Origin: Bog-159 sp049520215 | GTDB taxonomy: Bacteria > Acidobacteriota > Terriglobia > Bryobacterales > Bryobacteraceae | Length of the DNA stretch: 29,125 bases | Assembly: GCA_049520215.1 (NCBI GenBank) | Contig: JBEKPZ010000122.1 | Coordinates: 1 to 29,125 of the forward strand | Reading direction: 5' to 3' | Shown here: positions 25,579-29,125 of the stretch, piece by piece | How the letters are laid out: the number at the start of each line of letters is the position of its first letter | How positions within the stretch are numbered: the first letter of the stretch is position 1 | Translations under genes and position numbers: made by a program | Notes under the pieces: generated by a model | Told to the model about the DNA's origin: nothing | The model's database searches: none | Seen by the model: only the letters and a program-made list of their open reading frames with translations

Positions 25579-26790
25579 TCAATTGGACGGCACTGCGTCG
25601 GATTGGAGTGCCTTGAAGTCTGACCAAAGTGCCGAGGACGCCTCCCGCTTACGAGCGAGCGACGAATCAACGTACTCCGCCAGGTGAACACCCAGGCCGT
25701 GACCCTGCTGATCGGCGATTATTTTGGGGTCCGTGCCTCGGTCCTGGTGCAGCGTGGAATGTGATCGCCGTAGCACCGCGAAGTTGATCCAATCGAGTCC
25801 CAGGGGCTCCAGGCGCGGATGAATACACCGTCGTAGAACGTTGCCTGGCACTAACGGGTTTATCATCCGCTCGCCCGGAAAGACCCACCCCTCCATACTC
25901 CGGTCGGGCAGCGTCGCAATCCAGGCTGTAAGCCTTTCGAAAATCTCCGGCTCCACGCCAACTTCTCGAATTTCATTCGTCTTGGTTGGATTGACTTCGC
26001 CCTTGTACCAAGAGCGCTCAATTCGAATCGCGCCCAGGGTGAACAGATCGCCATTCTTTAATCCATAAGCCTCCGATTCTCGCAATCCGCAGAATGTGAC
26101 CAGGTCAAACGCGAGTCGTTCTCTTTCATCGAGAACCGACCATGCTCGCCTGTACTCGACCAGGCTTACGCGGCGCAGGCGTGAACGGTCCGACCGTTTC
26201 GCCGCCTTCGGGGTCTTCAGGCCCTCGGCGATGTTCGACGTCAGATAACCTTCAGCAACCATCTTCTTAACTATATCGCCCATCGCGAACCTGACCTTGC
26301 TGACTGATTCGTGACCCAAACCCGCGCCCGCCAGTTTACGCAGCACCGCGCGGAGATGTTCCGCCCGGAGATCGCGACATTTCAATTCGCCGATCTCCGG
26401 CAGGATGGAACGCCTAAACAGGTTTTCGGCTTCCTGCCCAGTACCTTTGCGCCAATCTCCGTTTTCGTATTTCTGCGGAATGTACACTTGTTCAATAAAC
26501 CTCCGCACAGGCTCCACTCCGAGCACGTGCGCCGGGTTCCGGTTCAATACCGCGACAATGTCGTCCAACTCGACCCGTGCTTGCTTCTCGTCGATTTCTG
26601 AAGTTCGGCCGAGTTGAACGCGCTTCTGCGGGGCGCCTGGAGCGGGATAATATTTCCCGTACCAGACCTCTCCGTTCTCTGATTTGCAAATACTGCCTCG
26701 TTGATATCTCCTTGCTCTTCTCGTGGTCATGAGCGCCTGCCTTTCCGGCGTCTCTGCCACGAATTCCTGAACCTGTGTCGACTGTATCAC
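25579..26790 (-). CDS. Tyrosine-type site-specific integrase
   Basis: 403 aa from GTG 26790, which overlaps the upstream stop as GTGA; an ATG at 26730 (MTTRRARRYQRG) is an alternative start. Residues about 80-180 form the SAM-like core-binding domain, and about 215-385 the catalytic domain. Arg237 (CGLRESE), Arg341 (VLRRSHS), His364 (QQGHGLG) and the nucleophile Tyr373 (EYVDSS) are present. The His expected three residues before Arg341 is Ala338. It catalyses strand exchange between attachment sites; the adjacent tRNA-Gly segment is the likely site. The 3' end of the gene points towards that segment. Confidence 0.9.
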   Translation of the reverse strand: MIQSTQVQEFVAETPERQALMTTRRARRYQRGSICKSENGEVWYGKYYPAPGAPQKRVQLGRTSEIDEKQARVELDDIVAVLNRNPAHVLGVEPVRRFIEQVYIPQKYENGDWRKGTGQEAENLFRRSILPEIGELKCRDLRAEHLRAVLRKLAGAGLGHESVSKVRFAMGDIVKKMVAEGYLTSNIAEGLKTPKAAKRSDRSRLRRVSLVEYRRAWSVLDERERLAFDLVTFCGLRESEAYGLKNGDLFTLGAIRIERSWYKGEVNPTKTNEIREVGVEPEIFERLTAWIATLPDRSMEGWVFPGERMINPLVPGNVLRRCIHPRLEPLGLDWINFAVLRRSHSTLHQDRGTDPKIIADQQGHGLGVHLAEYVDSSLARKREASSALWSDFKALQSDAVPSN

Positions 26791-27065
26791 GCCGCCAGCC
26801 TGCCTTTCTCGTTGCGCTCCCGCCAGCCCGCCACCGATGACCTGCGGAATATGATCTTTCGGCCATACTGGAAGAAGGGCACCGGCTCGATTCCGGGGAA
26901 CAAACCTCTGCGCAGCCGATGAACTGTGGCCACACTACAGCCAAGCTCCAAAGCGGTCTCGCCGGCGGTCATCCAGTCCCGATCCGCCAACGGAGGCAAT
27001 GGGCGCCGACTGCGCGTTCGCGGCTGGGCGCCAGTGTGAGGCACGAGTGAAATACACGTTTCCAT
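26787..27065 (-). CDS. Excisionase-like helix-turn-helix protein
   Basis: 92 aa. AAAGGAA lies about 8 bases before the ATG. After a ~30-residue Pro/Arg-rich leader comes a MerR/HTH_17-type winged helix: DWMTAGETALELGCSVATVH, then RRGLFPGIEPVPFFQYGRKI and the final RRSSVAGWRE strand-helix. This fold is common in recombination directionality factors, which bend DNA and steer integrases to excision. The stop overlaps the integrase start (GTGA), which strongly supports that role. A plain transcriptional regulator is the alternative. Confidence 0.75.
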   Translation of the reverse strand: METCISLVPHTGAQPRTRSRRPLPPLADRDWMTAGETALELGCSVATVHRLRRGLFPGIEPVPFFQYGRKIIFRRSSVAGWRERNEKGRLAA

Positions 27066-27257
27066 ATATTGCTTTCCTTTCTGGTGCTCCTACCTCTTTG
27101 GTTAAAGGTGGCCCAGGAATGTTGAGTTCGGGTTACGGTCTCAGGTCCTTGGAGTTGCCCAGCAGATAATTCTGCTGGTGCGCGACAACCATCCCCAATT
27201 TCATCGCGGGCGTCAGCTTCTATTCCGCCGGTATGGCGCGGGCCGGCGCTCTCGCTG

Positions 27258-27518
27258 CTATCGGTTTACTGTCGAACCGAGCAGTTGAACCACCCGGCCC
27301 GTCTTGCCGCGGTGCCACCGAAAGATCCCATCTGTGCCATCCTGAGCTGGGGCGGTCTCGACGCGCCGCGCCTGATCGAGGAAGCGGATGGAATCGGGGG
27401 CCGCAAACACCGATAAACCTCGGCGAATGAAGCCACGTGCGGCCTTACGCGTAGTGTACTTGGCTGCTCCCGGCAAGGGATTCTGGATCAGTACTGCATT
27501 CCGACGTATTCTGGACAT
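27258..27518 (-). CDS. Small hypothetical protein of the island
   Basis: 86 aa from ATG 27518 (MSRIRRNAVLIQ); a GTG at 27596 would add 26 residues, and neither start has a clear ribosome-binding site. The KYTTRKAARGFIRRGLSVFA segment followed by SIRFLD has the look of a short DNA-associated or accessory protein with an amphipathic helix and beta hairpin, but I do not recognise a family. Flanking gaps of about 190-200 bases on either side hold nothing I can identify. Confidence 0.4.
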   Translation of the reverse strand: MSRIRRNAVLIQNPLPGAAKYTTRKAARGFIRRGLSVFAAPDSIRFLDQARRVETAPAQDGTDGIFRWHRGKTGRVVQLLGSTVNR

Positions 27519-27720
27519 AGTGGTGGCTGTCAACGCTTTGTTAGCGATGCCTTTGGTTTGGAGTGGCGTCTCCAGGATGCGCTGTTGTGTACCCACCCTT
27601 AATGGGAGACATGTCCGGACAAAAGCGGGTTCGTCCAGGACAACAACCGCAAGTCACTCAAATTACGGCAAATATATTTTGAAGAATTTCGACCGAATTG
27701 TCGGATCAGTCTGCCGGCAT

Positions 27721-28962
27721 TCAACTGTCGAAGGATCGCCCGCACTCGATTTTGAAGCAGCAACAATAACCTCTCGGAGGATCGTAGGGCAGAGGGTCTG
27801 AGAAAATACCGAACAGCTCTTGCAAACTCTTGCGTAGACGGTGGATGCTCTTCTCAATAGCCAGGAACTGTTTCGAGTTCCTCGAAATGTTCGGCAGGAT
27901 GCCCCTGTGGACGGCTAGCTGACGCAGCAACTGCCAGCCTTGATTCGGCTTGCGGGATCTCATATCCTCAAATCCTAATTCGGCGTAGTTGTGCTGCACT
28001 GTCCGTGCCCCTACCAGGATCCTCACCCGGTCCTCGCTGAGAAACGAGATTCTGATGTCTTCCCACTGAAGTGGTTCCGCCTCGGGATCTCCTTCGCGCA
28101 CGAACTCCGCCCTGGCCAGGTTTCGCGGTGCAGCCTCATGAGACCGAGGTCCAGCCAATTCCGTCCTGACTTGGCGGCCAGGACTTACCCCTCCGCGGCT
28201 TCTTGTCTGGCCAGGACTCTCCACCACAGACGCGATTGCCTTGCCGGGATCCGACTGCGGTGCGCGGTCTACGTCTAGAACAGCCTTTTTCTCCCTTTCG
28301 CGCTGCGAGGCTACTGCCACATCGCCCTGCGAGTCGAGCAGCGATCTTCGGCTCAGTTGCGGATTCTCAAGCGCTTGGATTTCCAGTTTGGAAGCCCGCC
28401 CGGCCCACTCCTTCACCAGTTCGGCCAAGGCCACCTCCACCTTTTGCTGACAGGCGCGTTCAAACCACTGAGTGTGCCATTCGTTCTCGCGCCAGGCATC
28501 GCCCACTTCCCGCGCAACCACGGTTGCCAACTGTTCCAACCAATGCTCGAATTCGTCGCAGTCTGTGTTTGCCTCAGCCCAAACCAACAGGTAATCTCCC
28601 ACAACCCCGGCAAAGCGCGCCTGGGCCAGCGCAATGGTTTCCGTAATTGCAATATTATCAATGATTTTGGGATCATTCTCGCGGACGGCCCAAGCCTCCA
28701 TCTGCCCCCGCTTCCATTGATCATATGAGATTAATTCACCCTTGCTCCCGTAATACTTCATTGACCTTCTGGGGGGACCCGGCAGCACATCGGGGGGTGG
28801 AGGCTTCAGGCTGAACAGTGGCTTGGCCGCTTCCCGCCGCCGATCCCGTGATGCGTGCCACTGAAGATGCTCACTCGTGAAACCGCGTTCCTTCAGCAGG
28901 GCTTTCCAGCGAAGGGCGTGGAGCCGTTGCACCCTGTCAGGTAGTGTTGGAAACTCAGACAT
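27721..28962 (-). CDS. Island protein of unknown function with probable winged-helix C-terminus (413 aa)
   Basis: A strong AAGGAGGA site precedes the ATG at 28962. Residues 1-70 are basic and Pro-rich. About 75-195 is a helical region (IIDNIAITETIALAQARF, then WLEQLATVVAREVGDAW). About 200-295 is a low-complexity, charged linker. About 299-408 is a compact domain (QWEDIRISFLSEDRVRI, NQGWQLLRQLAVHRGILP, LRKSLQELFGIFSDPLPY, GYCCCFKIEC). The ending resembles the recognition helix plus wing of OmpR-type winged-helix domains (inference). No enzymatic motif is visible. It is the largest cargo-like gene of the putative element in view. Confidence 0.7.
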   Translation of the reverse strand: MSEFPTLPDRVQRLHALRWKALLKERGFTSEHLQWHASRDRRREAAKPLFSLKPPPPDVLPGPPRRSMKYYGSKGELISYDQWKRGQMEAWAVRENDPKIIDNIAITETIALAQARFAGVVGDYLLVWAEANTDCDEFEHWLEQLATVVAREVGDAWRENEWHTQWFERACQQKVEVALAELVKEWAGRASKLEIQALENPQLSRRSLLDSQGDVAVASQREREKKAVLDVDRAPQSDPGKAIASVVESPGQTRSRGGVSPGRQVRTELAGPRSHEAAPRNLARAEFVREGDPEAEPLQWEDIRISFLSEDRVRILVGARTVQHNYAELGFEDMRSRKPNQGWQLLRQLAVHRGILPNISRNSKQFLAIEKSIHRLRKSLQELFGIFSDPLPYDPPRGYCCCFKIECGRSFDS

Positions 28963-29125
28963 TGCATTCCTCCTTGCGAATTGCCCGTTAGCAGCGGAAA
29001 CATTGCTTGCTGCGAGTCAGACTGTTGCCCACAGTGTAAACAATTTCATCGCTTCTCGAAAATCCCTACGTTGTAGGCCGAATTTGGCAGCCCCTGGCCA
29101 AGTGAGAGCAACGTAGCCCTTCCTC
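28963..29125. other. Terminal non-coding stretch
   Basis: Contains the ribosome-binding site of the 413-aa gene at its left end and presumably its promoter. I see no coding sequence, RNA gene or repeat that I can support. Confidence 0.4.

Noticed and set aside
27388..27801. 137-codon plus-strand open frame in the island
   Set aside because: No ribosome-binding site or recognisable sequence; it overlaps two minus-strand genes in opposite orientation.
28877..29116. 79-codon plus-strand open frame at the right edge
   Set aside because: Begins inside the 413-aa gene on the other strand and lacks coding character.

Overview
The window reads as a piece of an Acidobacteriota chromosome, most likely from the Solibacter/Bryobacterales lineage. 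The main reasons are high-GC coding sequence, a secreted protein ending in the Solibacter-type C-terminal domain (TIGR03437), a winged-helix/beta-propeller membrane regulator typical of the group, giant GloVer-repeat exoproteins, and several palindromic intergenic repeats. No taxonomic search could be run, so the placement is inference from these families.

Layout. 1-381 is the 3' end of a beta-oxidation multifunctional protein (3-hydroxyacyl-CoA dehydrogenase). 464-9215 holds two giant paralogous secreted proteins (1737 and 1154 aa). They are built from GloVer-type repeats in groups of exactly seven, IPT/TIG and carboxypeptidase-regulatory-like domains, and four copies of a ~290-residue C-terminal module. 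9278-10025 is an orphan cas6-like gene broken by an out-of-frame internal deletion, followed by and overlapping an M48 membrane metalloprotease. 11334-13505 is a winged-helix, one-TM, beta-propeller regulator. 13706-13968 is a decayed DUF4440/NTF2-like gene, and 13983-15113 is a secreted DUF1349-like/PD40 protein. A minus-strand pair (19322 to 15118) encodes an S53 sedolisin-type protease and a TIGR03437 protein, translationally coupled. A second minus-strand pair (21364 to 19368) encodes an acyl-CoA dehydrogenase and a short-chain dehydrogenase with an ATGA overlap, which together with the first gene gives the region a lipid-catabolism theme.

21459-23257 is a small plus-strand accessory cassette wedged between minus-strand housekeeping-type genes: an unrecognised protein, a small helical protein, and an HNH nuclease. 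Two of its three genes look frameshifted. It is followed by a three-gene minus-strand operon (25339 to 23288): a secreted protein of unknown function, a small coiled-coil protein and a histidine phosphatase.

From about 25478 to the right edge the sequence looks like an integrated element. The 3' part of a tRNA-Gly gene (anticodon arm to CCA, 5' part missing) abuts a tyrosine integrase, a coupled excisionase-like HTH protein, a small hypothetical gene and a 413-aa protein of unknown function with a probable winged-helix C-terminus. The element's other end is outside the window.

No CRISPR array, rRNA gene, complete tRNA gene or insertion sequence is visible. The most notable points are the 7+7+7 repeat arithmetic of the GloVer proteins, the precisely locatable cas6-like deletion, the tRNA-Gly fragment beside the integrase, and the frameshifted HNH cassette. 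I did not recognise a complete, clearly functional new system; the HNH cassette and the 413-aa island protein are the best candidates.
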